The notes beneath the pieces were generated by a model. It was not told the DNA's origin. It made no database searches and was given only the letters and a program-made list of their open reading frames with translations. The position numbers and the translations under genes were made by a program. Below are positions 46,781 to 57,473 of a stretch of DNA of 64,000 nt, one piece after another. The stretch lies in contig CP141126.1 in assembly GCA_035236585.1 (NCBI GenBank), positions 69,665,414-69,729,413 of the forward strand, given 5' to 3'. Numbering within the stretch: position 1 is the first letter of the stretch; every line of letters begins with the position of its first letter. This DNA is from Warburgia ugandensis (Eukaryota > Streptophyta > Magnoliopsida > Canellales > Canellaceae).

Positions 46781-48236
46781 CATAATATAAGCATTAAAGT
46801 ATAAATAATTAAATCTACAATTAAATCTACTAAGCAATAAATAACAATTATAGTAACATTTAATAATTCGAATGAAAATCTAACATGGCATAACTATTCA
46901 TCATGATCCAACAGTCATAGTTGATTTCTATCCCTTTAAGGATTTAGATCTAATACATCTCCTTAATGTAATTTTATTATTAGATCATTGATGCACCTTA
47001 TTAAGTGATCTAATCCTTCTTGATCCAACCGATCGAGAAGATCTTAAGTCCTTTTATCCAATTTAAGGGCATAGATCTTAACTATCCCAAATCATCATTA
47101 TCCAATCCATAAATCCATATGATATTAACTTCATATCTTCATCCAAATAAATCCACACCATCCAATCATCCTTGATCAACTTGATCAAGGAGATTTCCAT
47201 TCATTTTTTTTAATGGATTTTACTACTTTTAAGGATAATCTCTTAATTAAACATAGATCAGTCACTTTTAACCATTGATTCCATGTTTCAAAATCACAAG
47301 ATCATTAGTGGATCAGAATTATAGAGTTTGATAATCCCAAATTTCACTAATCATGAGAATTAGTAATACTTTTCTTTATTAACAAAATTTTGCATACATC
47401 AAAATATAAATTTTCTAATTTCAGTAGGTTCTACTCATCAATAGAAATCCAGCGCAACTTTTTGATGTCAATTTGGAGTTAAATTGAGAACAGAATTGGG
47501 ATTTTATGATTTTAGACATTTTAAGGGCTGATATTGAATCTTATTGTTTTCGTTTAATTTCTTGATCTAGATGTATATAAATTTTATTGTGATCATGATC
47601 CATAGGTTTTGATACCTCCTAAATCCATCTATCAGTTCAAATTTTCATATTCAAGTCATATGGATCATGATCCATTACCTTTGGCATGGATTTTACTAAT
47701 TATCACAAGTTAATACAATTGAAAACATAGATCTTATGAGTTCAGTAACTTCTAAAAGTGACATGGATTCTATAAAAACTTTCTAATCTAAATTTAGAGC
47801 TAAATTGAGCTCTTAATTGAAAAAATAAGGTTTCAATTCAAAATTGGATGGCCCAGATCAAATCTGTGCTTACGAATGTGGGGATGACCACCGACCCACG
47901 CCTTGCTACAACCTATTCCAAGTAATATAGGTGAGGCGGTCCAAATCTAGATTGTCAGATCACCCATCCCCGGATCTTCTCCATCCTTTACATCCAACTG
48001 CCTAGATTTCATCTCCTAGGGTTTTTGGGCCCCAAGAAATCATCCAATGGCTGAGAAGTTTCATCTGAGCCATCCAAGATATTGGATCTCAACCCTGTTG
48101 CTGGATTCATCGCTCCCAATGGATCAACGGCCGAGGAGATCCCTTAAGTGCCAGAAAACACCAAGGACATGTCGGAATTGAAAGTAGAGAGTGAGGGGGG
48201 CCTACTTGTGCCAGTCCAGTGAAGGAATTTCACCAA

Positions 48237-48241
48237 AGGAG
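48237..48241. repeat. Target site duplication AGGAG, left copy (element 3)
   Basis: AGGAG stands directly before element 3 and again directly after it at 57469-57473. Confidence 0.92.
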
Positions 48242-50939
48242 TGTAATGACTCCATTTTTGTAACTTTGAAATCCCATGTTGGTAATGAAAAGTTCACTTT
48301 TTGGAGATAAGGGTATTTTGGTCATTTCACTGTTCACCCTGACTAGACCCAGAAATTTGGTCCTTAGAATGGTACCCTTAGGTGCATCTTACAAAAAGGA
48401 ATCTAACAAAACCAGAATCACCCAAAACGGAGTTAAAATGAGCAAGTTATGACCCTTTGAAATTCAAGGGCAAAATTGTAATTAAAATTAAAACGAATTG
48501 GTCTGAGAAAATAGGGACCTGTTTTGATACGGGCACCCCCTTCTTCCCAAATGTACTACATCACCGATATTCTATAATGTCGGTGTGAAGGGGAGAAACC
48601 ACCGCCATTCCATGGTGGTAGAAACCCCCCTCCAGAACCCTCGGTAAGCTCTATAAATAGAGCTCTTGGGTGCCTCCAATGGCAGCCCAAAACCCCGGGA
48701 AAAACCAATCTGGGAGCTGTGTGCAAGAGGAGAAAACGTGAAAAATACCCAGCCATGAACCATGTACACCTTAAACAACTCCAAACCCATCTCCCCCTCA
48801 GTCTTAGGATGAATATCCCTCAGTTTTTGCATGAGAAACCATGCAAAATGGGGCTCTAGGGAGCCACAACAGACCCAGGGTAGGTGCCTGGGCCGTACTG
48901 GTTCAACATGGTCAAACCAGGGTGTCCCGAAGATGCCCAGGTCACCACGGAACCAAAATGCACCGTGCGTTAAAGGAAAAGCCGATGGGCATGTATGTGG
49001 ACGCGCCCGCAAACGAGAAAACGGGTGGAGGGTAAGGTGCGTTGGCGGACGCGCCCTGTGGGGTGCATGCCGCTGACGTGGAACACGTTAGCTTCCCAGG
49101 CTCCTGCCCCATATGGGCCTTCTATGGTGACGCCGCGCATTCTGCGAAAGTGGAATGCACAGCCTGATTGTGCCCGGGAGCGTGCGTTCGCACATGCGGG
49201 CCAGTCGCCGCTCGACCGAAACGCAGGTGCATCCCGGACGTAGTGACACAGGGCTGTTTTGGGCCTTCTATGTACACTTAACACTAAAACACCCATAACT
49301 TGAGTTCTAGAACTTCGATTGAGGCGTCGCGAGAGGCGTTGTGTCCTTATTGACGGTGCGGATACACCCAAACCATAAAATACCTGATCAAGCCCCTATC
49401 TAAGGATGGCATGACCCTTAAACCATGATAGTGGTGTGGGGCCACTAAACCTTTGCAAACCTGACTATACCAAGGCCCAGTTAGGGACCTTAGGAGGCCC
49501 TTAGGCATGGGAATTAACCCTTAATGCCTAAGTAGTGAGGTAAACTATTCTAGAACCTATAGAAATAGGCCAAGCTAACCTTTTTCCCTTAAACCATGTC
49601 CAGGAATGTACGCGGACAAGGGGATTACCGCGATCAAACCAGGTAGGTGTTCTATCGCTATTAGACTTTTAAAAAGAACCCATGAAGCTTTGAGAATGCA
49701 TGTTTTCAGTCATGATTGCTTTTCTAATGCATGTTTTAAAGTTACATGTCCTGTCTTTATGTGTATATCATATAAACTTATGTTACATCCTTATGCACAT
49801 GACCTGTTTAGCATGAGCGGATTTTATGCATTGCATGCATGATTTGCAATCGATTGTATAAATTACATGAATTAAAATGAAGATTGCAAATCCTCGATGG
49901 TTGCCAAAAGACACTAGAGTGCCCAAAAGATGCTGGTTAGGCAGTGTGAGGTACCCAAAGAGGACATTGAAAATGATTGCATAAATTGCATGATTTGTGA
50001 TGATTGAGCTTTAGCTTTATCTATAAATTCTTTTGGGCTAGTAAGCTCGTGGGTGCTATGCCGAGAGGTTCGCAGTGGCCTCCCAGCCTCTACCACTATT
50101 GGTGGAAAGGGTACGACACCAAAAAAGGCTTGTCCTTACTTCGATTGCTGTGTGGTAATGAGGACTACCACTGGTGTCACGGCACCCGTCGAAGTGTCAT
50201 ATGCCCCGTGGAGGCTATGACCGAGTGTCCCTAGGTACCCGGGGACCACGCGGCGCTGAGGTCGTGGGCATAGTGTGCCCTATGTTTTTTGAGGATTTAC
50301 TTGCATTGCATATGGCATGACATGAGTATGGTCGACCATAGATCCATGAGTTGGATTCAGTTGAGCATCTTATGCATATCGTAGTATATTTTCATTATAT
50401 CTATGTTACTTTCGACTTGGATTATGCGATTCTTTAAGTCGTCAGTATTCTATTTTAATAATGGCCTTTAAAATCGATATTGAACATGAGTGTCCAAACA
50501 TGCACATGGTTTAAAGCACATATGGTTTAAAACGTAGCATGCATTGTAAAACTAGTAGTGATAGACTCCTACTGAGTATAGTGTACACTCACCCAATCCT
50601 TAACATTTTTCAGATAGAAGTAAACACTGAAGGACAGGATACACCGTGACAAAGAACGTCCAAATTAAGTACAAGTAAGTAAACCCCTACCTTATCTTGT
50701 AATGAATGTTACTTGATTGTAGTTACTCTCTGTAGATGGGACTGTGACTAACACTTTCTTGGGAATAGAGTTGATTTAAAACTATGCCATGGTTATATGA
50801 TTTGAAAATGTGTTTTGACACTCGGGGTTTTATACAAAAATATTGCTTTCCAAAACAAAAGATTTTCATGCATTTCATATTTCTAAAGCAAGAGCTCCTT
50901 TTTATGAAATTTGCATCATATAAAACCCGGGTCGTCACA
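48242..50939 (+). repeat. 5' LTR of element 3 (2698 bp)
   Basis: Starts TGTAATGACTCC, ends GGTCGTCACA. TATAAATA is at 48652-48659. Upstream are an imperfect inverted repeat CACCGATATT / AATGTCGGTG (48562-48585) and a CACCGCC copy at about 48600. The GC-rich block at about 48880-49240 carries open frames up to 146 residues that recur, altered, in the 3' LTR and have no recognisable domain. Confidence 0.92.
48652..48659 (+). promoter_or_regulatory. TATA box of the element 3 LTR
   Basis: TATAAATA within the GCTCTATAAATAGAGCTC context shared with element 2. The 3' LTR copy is at 55309-55316. Confidence 0.65.
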
Positions 50940-50940
50940 G

Positions 50941-50955
50941 TTGGTATCAGAGCCC
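50941..50955 (+). other. Primer binding site of element 3 (initiator Met tRNA)
   Basis: TTGGTATCAGAGCCC one base inside the LTR, a perfect match to the plant initiator tRNA-Met complement TGGTATCAGAGCC. Confidence 0.92.
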
Positions 50956-51080
50956 AGTTTGACGTTACTCACAGCCCAGTTATGAGGAGAATAACTTATA
51001 ATCCAGTTTCATCCATGAAAGATTAAGGGGTAATATGATAACACATACTAAGGTCTTGTGAATTACCTTGTGATTTACAA

Positions 51081-51757
51081 ATGCCTAGAAAGAAAGTAAT
51101 CAATGCTCCAAGACTTGAAGCCCCACCAGTGGACTCCACTAGGTCGGGCAATGGGATGGCTGAATTAGTCCAGCGATTCCTATAGCATATGGAACAATAC
51201 ATGAGTAATCAACAAACCCAAACCCCTACCACACAAGATCCTTCCCCTGAGAAAGCAATAGATAGGACTGAGGTTTAGTTAGAAAGGTTTCAGAAATTAG
51301 CTCCCTCGTTTACAAGAGAAGATGAAGCATCTGCAGCTGAAAAATGGTTAATTGATATTGAAAAGATATTTAAAGCCATGAACATAGCTGAAGAAAGAAA
51401 GGTACCCATGGCCACGTTTGTATTTAGGGGAGAGGCTACCTTTTGGTGGGAAATAGCGGAAAGGACTTATTTTGACCAGCAAGAAACAATAGGATGGGAA
51501 GAATTCAAAAAGGTCTTTAATGACAAATAATATCCTAAACACGTAAGAAAATAGAAGGAAAAGGAATTTATGGACTTAGAACAAGGAAACATGACTGTCC
51601 AACAGTATGAAAATAAATTCATCAGCCTCCGAAGATTTGCACCACATGCTTGTGCTGATGTGGAAGACGCGGTGGAAAGATTTGTAAATGGGCTCAACCC
51701 AGGACTCAGGAACAGAGTTCTAGGTTTCCAACTTCCACCGTAACCAAAGCTGTAGAG
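51081..51757 (+). pseudogene. Element 3 gag (capsid part), decayed
   Basis: The first ATG after the primer site opens MPRKKVINAPR at 51081. The Retrotrans_gag region follows, with AEKWLIDIEKIFKAM, ATFVFRGEATFWWE and VQQYENKFISLRRFAP, and ends in VNGLNPGLRNRV. Its product would have been the capsid that packages element RNA. Four in-frame stops interrupt it (51183 TAG, 51276 TAG, 51528 TAA, 51552 TAG), and a frameshift near 51735-51745 separates it from the next piece. Three of the four stops correspond to a Gln codon hit by C-to-T. Confidence 0.88.
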
Positions 51758-52762
51758 ATGGCCTCCCTATACAAAAAACATTATCAAAGGAATCAGGCGA
51801 TAAAGGAAACTAAGAACATCAACACCATGAGAAATAAAGGAAAGAGACCATTTCAGTCATCGGGACCCAGGCCACAGTTCAAGAAGTCGTTTGAAAACAA
51901 AGGAAGAAGACCAAACTGGAAGACATGCCCTAGGTGTAGCAGGAATGATTCAGGGAAACCATGTCCCACTTTCAACATTACTTTCTATACTTGTGGAGAA
52001 TTAGGACATTTTACTACAAGTTGTCCTAAGAGGAAAGTTGAAGAGCATAAAGGAGATCCGGTTCAAAAGAGCCAAGGACGTGTCTTTGCCCTCACTTCCA
52101 GTCAAGCTCAGGCTTCAAATGCAATAGTTGAAGGTATTCTTTCTATCTATGATACACCTGCTAAAGTTCTATTCAATATAGGCTCCACTCATTCGTTCAT
52201 ATCCTGGAAGTTTGCATCAACCTTAGACATTATACCACAGGACCTGGACTTCACTCTAAAAGTCATGACTCTTGTAGGCCAAGTACTTCCCACCTATTCT
52301 TATCTCCAAGATGTCCCCGTTTTGGTCAAAGATCATTTGCTACATGACAATCTTATTCACTTAGATATGAATGACATCGACGCCATCCTAGGAATGGACT
52401 GGCTAGCCCTTCATCAAGCCTTTATTGATTGCCCCCAGAAACATGTCACTTTTATCCTACCTAATGGAGACACTTTCACCCTCCAAGGAAGAAAGGATTA
52501 TTCTAGAGCGTGTGTTATTTCTGCCATGAAAGTAGTTAAGCACATTGCTCTGGGATTTCCCTTCTTCTTGGCAAAAATTGAATCTATCATGAGTCCCCAA
52601 CCAAAGCTAGAGGATGTCAAGGTAGTCCAAGAATTTCCTGATGTATTCCCTGAGGACTTACCAGGTCTACCCCCACCAAGAGAAATTGAGTTTACCATTG
52701 ACCTTATACCCGATACTTCCCCAATTTCCAAAGCTCCTTACCCAATGGCTCCTCAGAACTAA
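51758..52762 (+). pseudogene. Element 3 gag C-terminus, zinc knuckle and protease (334-residue open piece)
   Basis: A basic stretch (about residues 20-55) leads to a CCHC-type knuckle at about residues 76-90 that reads FYTCGELGHFTTSC. The first Cys of the motif is Phe, so zinc binding is doubtful. The retropepsin-like domain (about residues 125-240) has LFNIGSTHSFIS where the family has a D-x-G active site: Asp is changed to Asn. It continues with DAILGMDWLA and the start of RT (VQEFPDVFPEDLPGLPPPRE). A TAA at 52760 and a shift to the frame of 52756 end this piece. Confidence 0.9.
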
Positions 52763-53992
52763 AAGAATTGAAGACCCAGTTATAGGAACTACTTGACAAA
52801 GGGTTCATACGGTCTAGCGTATCTCCGTGGGGAGCTCCAGTCCTTTTTGTTAAGAAAAAGGATGGCTCCACGAGATTGTGTGTAGACTATCAGATGTTAA
52901 ATAGGGTCACCACTAAGAATAAGTACCCCCTTCCCTGAATTGATGATCTTTTCTATCAACTTCAGTTAGCCAGAGTCTTCTCTAAGATTGATCTACGATC
53001 CAGCTACCATCAACTTCGAGTTAGAGAAGAAGATATCCCCAAGACAACCTTTAGGACTTGATACGTCCATTATGAATTCAGAGTGATGTCCTTTGGTTTA
53101 ACTAATGCTCCAGCCGCGTTTATGGACCTCATGAATAGGGTGTTCAAAGAGTACTTAGACAAATTCATCATAGTGTTTGTGGATAATATCTTGATATATT
53201 CAGAAACTCCTGAAGACCATAAGGAACATCTAAGGATAACATTAAGTACCCTACGAGCACACAAGTTATATGCAAAATTCAGTAAGTGTGAGTTTTGGCT
53301 GGAAAAGGTTAATTTCTTAGGACACATTATTTCTCAAGATGGCATAGCAGTCGAACCCGCTAAGGTTGAATCAGTATAGAAATGGGAAAGACCTAAGACA
53401 GTCACAGAAATAAGAAACTTCTTAGGACTTGCCGGATATTACAGGAGATTCATCGAGGGTTTTTCACGAATTGCTTTACTTTTAACTAAGCTGACCAGGA
53501 AAGACACAAGATTTGAATGGACTGATAAATGTGAGGAAAGCTTCCAGGAACTAAAGAGAAGGTTAACTACATCACCTGTCCTTACCTTACCTTCAAGAAG
53601 TGGTGGATTTGAGATATACAACGATGCCTTGCCACAAGGACTAGGCTGCGTACTTATGCAACATGGGAAGGTAATTGCTTATGCTTCTTGGCAACTCAAG
53701 AAGCATGAAGTCAATTACCCGACCCATGACTTGGAATTAGCAGCCATAGTCTTTGCCTTGCGAATCTGGAGACATTATCTATATGGGGAAAAGTTTGAAG
53801 TTTTCACAGATCAAAAGAGTCTTAAATATATCTTTTCTCAACAAGACTTAAACATGTGACAAAGAAGATGGATGGAATACTTAAAAGATTATGACTTCTC
53901 CATTCATTATCACCCCGGAAAAGCTAATGTGGTAGCTGATGCATTAAGTAGAAAAACCCAAGGGATGTATGCAAGTTTATTTACTAAGAGAT
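52756..53992 (+). pseudogene. Element 3 reverse transcriptase and RNase H, decayed
   Basis: One frame from 52756. RT blocks are [68 protein letters not shown], the active-site block FVDNILIYS (family FxDD, second Asp changed to Asn), and [15 protein letters not shown]. The connection domain follows with [16 protein letters not shown]. RNase H (about 53600-53960) keeps its acidic residues: [37 protein letters not shown] and NVVADALSR. Stops interrupt it at 52783, 52936, 53059, 53377 and 53857; each is explained by C-to-T in a CAG or CGA codon. Confidence 0.92.
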
Positions 53993-54019
53993 GAAGCTAT
54001 TATAAGAAGTAATAACGTG

Positions 54020-54707
54020 GAAACCAGACATAAGTAAGAGTAAGATCATTATGGCAGGTCTAACGATAAAGTCGGCTGTTAATGAAAAGGTTAAGCAAGC
54101 ACAATAAGGGGATCTAGACATACAAGCTTTAATAGGAAAACCAGGGTTTACTAAAGGCGCAGATGGTAGCATTTACATGCAAGGAAGATTAGTGGTACTG
54201 ATTAATGAAGAATTAAGACAATAAATCTTAAAAGAGGCTCATCGGTCTAAGTATACTATACACCCGGGAGGAACTAAGATGTATCAAGACTTAAAGAGAC
54301 AATATTGGTGGGATGGTATAAAAAGAGACATAGGGGAATTTGTGGCAAAGTGTCTAACATGTCAACAAGTAAAGGCCGAACATTAAAGACCTGCGGGATT
54401 GTTACAAGCCCTTGAGTTACCCGAATGGAAATGGGATCATATTACCATAGACTTCATCGTAGGGTTACCCAGGACCTCTAAGGGTCATGACATGATCTGG
54501 GTAATTATTGATAGATTGACTAAGACAGCCCATTTCCTTCCCATACGCCATACCCAATCCACTGACAGCCTATCTCAGCTATACATCAAAGAGATAGTGA
54601 GTTTACATGACATACCCCTTAGTATCACTTCAGATAGGGATAACCGCTTCACTTCACAACTCTGGAAGTCCGTCCAAAAATCTTTAGGATCTTCCATGAC
54701 CAATTGA
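54020..54707 (+). pseudogene. Element 3 integrase (zinc domain and part of the core)
   Basis: The HHCC zinc-binding region is present (ILKEAHRSKYTIHPGGTKMY, VAKCLTCQQVKAEH). The catalytic core carries ITIDFIVGLP with the first Asp and SITSDRDNRFTSQLW with the second. The frame then ends at 54705 in an unrelated tail. The part with the third catalytic residue, Glu, is absent. In-frame TAA codons occur at 54105, 54222 and 54384. A frameshift lies between this and the RNase H piece. Confidence 0.9.
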
Positions 54708-54846
54708 GATTCTGGATCGTAAGAGTAAGAAGCTACGGAACAAAGACATACACTTAGTCAAGGTTTTGTGGAGAAATGCGCACATGGAAGAAGAGACTTG
54801 GGAACCAGAGTCAGAAATGCAAGAAAAGTACCCCGAGATCTTTTGA
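54697..54846 (+). pseudogene. Element 3 integrase C-terminal (chromodomain-like) tail
   Basis: In a different frame, ILDRKSKKLRNKDIHLVKVL, then WRNAHMEEETWEPESEM and KYPEIF before TGA at 54844. This is the conserved end of Tekay/Del polyproteins, a chromodomain-like fold thought to steer integration to heterochromatin. It directly abuts the broken integrase core, so several hundred bases between them were deleted. Confidence 0.85.
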
Positions 54847-54884
54847 CTATATATATTATAGAATTTTGGGGGAAAAATTCCCTT

Positions 54885-54897
54885 AAGGGGGTGAGAA
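54885..54897 (+). other. Polypurine tract of element 3
   Basis: AAGGGGGTGAGAA just before the 3' LTR start, as in elements 1 and 2. Confidence 0.8.
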
Positions 54898-57468
54898 TAT
54901 AATGACTCAATTTTTGTAACTTTGAAATCCCATGTTGGTAATGAAAAGTTCACTTTTTGGAGATAAGGGTATTTTGGTCATTTCACTGTTTACCCTAACT
55001 AGACCTAGAAATTTGGTCCTTAGAATGGTGCCCTTAGCTGCGTCACGGAAAAAGGAATCCAACAAGACCATAATCACCCAAAAACGAAGTTAAAATGAGC
55101 AAGTTATGGCCCTTTGAAGTTCAAGGGCAAAATTGTAATTAAAATTAAAACGAATTGGTCTGAGAAAACAGGGACCCGTTTTGACACGGGCACCCCCTTC
55201 TTCCCAAACGTACTACATCACTGACATTCTAGAATGTCAGTGTGCAAGGGAGAAACCACTGCCATTCCATGGCGGTAGAAATCCCCTTCTAGAACCCTCT
55301 GTAAGCTCTATAAATAGTGCTCTTGGGCACCTTCAATGGCAACCCAAAACCTTGGGAAAAACCAATCTGGGAGCTATGTGCAAGAGGAGAAAATGTGGAA
55401 AATACCCAGCCATGCACCAGGTACACCTTAAACAACTCCAAACTCATCTCCCCCTCAGTCTTAGGATGAATATCCCTAAGTTTTTGCATGAGAAACCATG
55501 CAAAATGGGGCTCTAGGGAGCCACAACAGACCCAGGGTAGGTGCTTGGGGTGTACTAGTTCGACATGGTCGAACCAGGGTCTCTTGAGGACACCCAGGTC
55601 ACCACGGAACCAAAACACACCCGTGCGTTAAAGGAAAAGCCAACGGGCGTTTCCGTGGATGCGCCCGCAAAGGAGAAAATGGGCGGAGGGTACGGTGCAT
55701 TGACGGACACGCCCTGTGGGGCGCGCGTTAGCATCCCGGGCTCCCGCCACATATGGGCCTGCTACGTGACGCCACGTGTTCTAAGAAAGTGGAACGTGCA
55801 GCCTGATTGCTCCTGGGAACGTGCGATCACAAGTGCGGGCTGGTCGCCGCTTGACCGGAATGCAAGTGCGTCCCGGGAGTAGTGATGCAGGGTCGTTTTG
55901 GGCCTTCTATGTACTCTTAACACTAAAACACTCATAACTTGAGTTCTAGGACTCCGATTGAGGCGTCGTGAGAGGCGTTGTGTCCATATCGATGGGGCAG
56001 ACACACCCAACACATAAAATACCTGATCAAGCCCCTATCTAAGGCTGGTATGACCCTTAAACCATGGTAGTAGCGCGGGGCCACTAAACTTTTGCCAACC
56101 AAACTATACCAAGGCCCAATTAGGGACCTTAGGAGGCCCTTAGGCATGGGAATGAACCCTTAATGCCCAAGTAGTGAGGTAAATTGTTCTAGAACCTATA
56201 GAAATAGGCCAAGCTAACCTTTTTCCCCTAAACCATGTCCAGGAACATACGAGGACAAGGGGACTAGCACAATCAAACCAGGTAGGTGTTCTATCACTAC
56301 TAGACTTTTAAAAAGAACCCATGATGCTTTGAGAATGCATGTTTTGAGTCATGATTGCTTTTCTAATGCATGTTTTAAAGTTACATGTCTTGTCTTTATG
56401 CGTATATCATATAAACTTATGTTACATCCTTATGCACATGACCTGTTTAGCATGAGTGGATTTTATGCATTGCATGCATGATTTCAAACTATTTGCATAA
56501 ATTGTATGAATTAAAATGAAGATTGCATATCCTTGAGGGTTGCCAAAAGACACTAGAGTGCCCAAAAGACACTGGTTAGGCAGTTGTGAGGGGCAAGTAG
56601 TGTGAGGTACCCAAAGAGGACATTGAAAATGATTGCATAAATTGCATGATTTGCGATGATTGAGCTTTGGCTTTATCTATAAATGCTTTTGGGCTAGTAA
56701 GCTCGTGGGTGCTATGCCGAGAGGTTCGGGGTGGCCTCCCAGCCTCTACCATTATTGGTGGAAAGGGTACCACGCGGTGCTGAGGTCGTGGGCATAGTGT
56801 GCCCTATGTTTTTTGAGGATTTACTTGCATTGCATATGGCATGACATGAGTATGGTCGACCATAGATCCATGAGTTGGATTCAGTTGAGCATCTTATGCA
56901 TATCGTAGTATATTTTCATTATATCTATGTTACTTTTGACTTGGATTATGCGATTCTTTAAGTCATCAGTATTCTATTTTGATAATGGCCTTTAAAATTG
57001 ATATTGAACATGAGTGTCCAAACATGCACATGGTTTAAAGAACATATGGTTTAAAACATAGCATGCATTGTAAAACTAGTAGTGATAGACTCCTACTGAG
57101 TATAGTGTATACTCACCCAATCCTTAACATTTTTCAGATAGAAGTAAACACTGAAGGACAGGATACACCCGTGACAAAGAACGTCCAAATTAAGTACAAG
57201 TAAGTAAACCCCTACCTTATCTTGTAATGAATGTTACTTGATTGTAGTTACTCTCTATAGATGGGGCTGTGACTAACACTTTCTTGGAAATAGAATTGAT
57301 TTAAAACTATGCCATGGCTATATGATTCAAAAATGTGTTTTGACACTCGGGGTTTTATACAAAAAGATTGCTTTCCAAAACAAAAAATTTTCATGCATTT
57401 CATATTTCTAAAGCAAGAGATCTCTCCTTTTTATGAAATTTGCATCATATAAAACCTGGGTCATCACA
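54898..57468 (+). repeat. 3' LTR of element 3 (2571 bp)
   Basis: Starts TATAATGACTC (TG decayed to TA), ends GGTCATCACA. Compared with the 5' LTR it lacks about 132 bp (counterpart of about 50115-50246, junction near 56770) and has a small insertion near 56590. TATAAATA at 55309-55316. Confidence 0.92.
55219..55242. repeat. Perfect 24-bp palindrome upstream of the TATA box (3' LTR of element 3)
   Basis: CACTGACATTCT is followed directly by its reverse complement. The 5' LTR has the same inverted repeat with CCG/CGG in place of CTG/CAG and one mismatch (48562-48585). Confidence 0.8.
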
Positions 57469-57473
57469 AGGAG
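57469..57473. repeat. Target site duplication AGGAG, right copy (element 3)
   Basis: Matches 48237-48241. Confidence 0.92.

Larger units (their letters stand above)
44553..48241 (-). repeat. Element 4 LTR, U5-side part (oversized, minus orientation)
   Basis: Begins TGTGATGACCTGGG on the plus strand, the reverse complement of the ...CATCACA LTR end shared by all Tekay/Del-like copies here. Blocks at 45200-45600 (CCATGGCATTTCATATGC, GGGCATAGTATCCATC, GGTGGCCAAACCCTC) match the LTR of element 1 in the same orientation. It is broken at 48241 by element 3 and continues at 57474. An Athila leader fragment lies inside at about 46290-46780. The LTR with insertions removed would still exceed 4 kb. 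Confidence 0.65.
48242..57468 (+). mobile_element. Element 3: Tekay/Del-like LTR retrotransposon with decayed gag-pol (9227 bp)
   Basis: Complete structure: 5' LTR 48242-50939, primer site 50941-50955, one gag-pol reading region 51081-54846, polypurine tract 54885-54897, 3' LTR 54898-57468, and matching AGGAG duplications. The domain order gag, CCHC, protease, RT, RNase H, integrase, chromodomain-like tail, with a Met primer site and long LTRs, is that of Tekay/Del chromoviruses. It is inactive: stops, two or more frameshifts, altered catalytic residues and a deletion in integrase. It is the only element here with recognisable enzymes of this lineage and the nearest thing to an autonomous partner of elements 1 and 2. 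Confidence 0.93.

Noticed and set aside
48572-49012. 146-residue minus-strand open frame
   Set aside because: It overlaps the TATA box and GC-rich block of the element 3 LTR, antisense to the element. The 3' LTR has only a shortened version.
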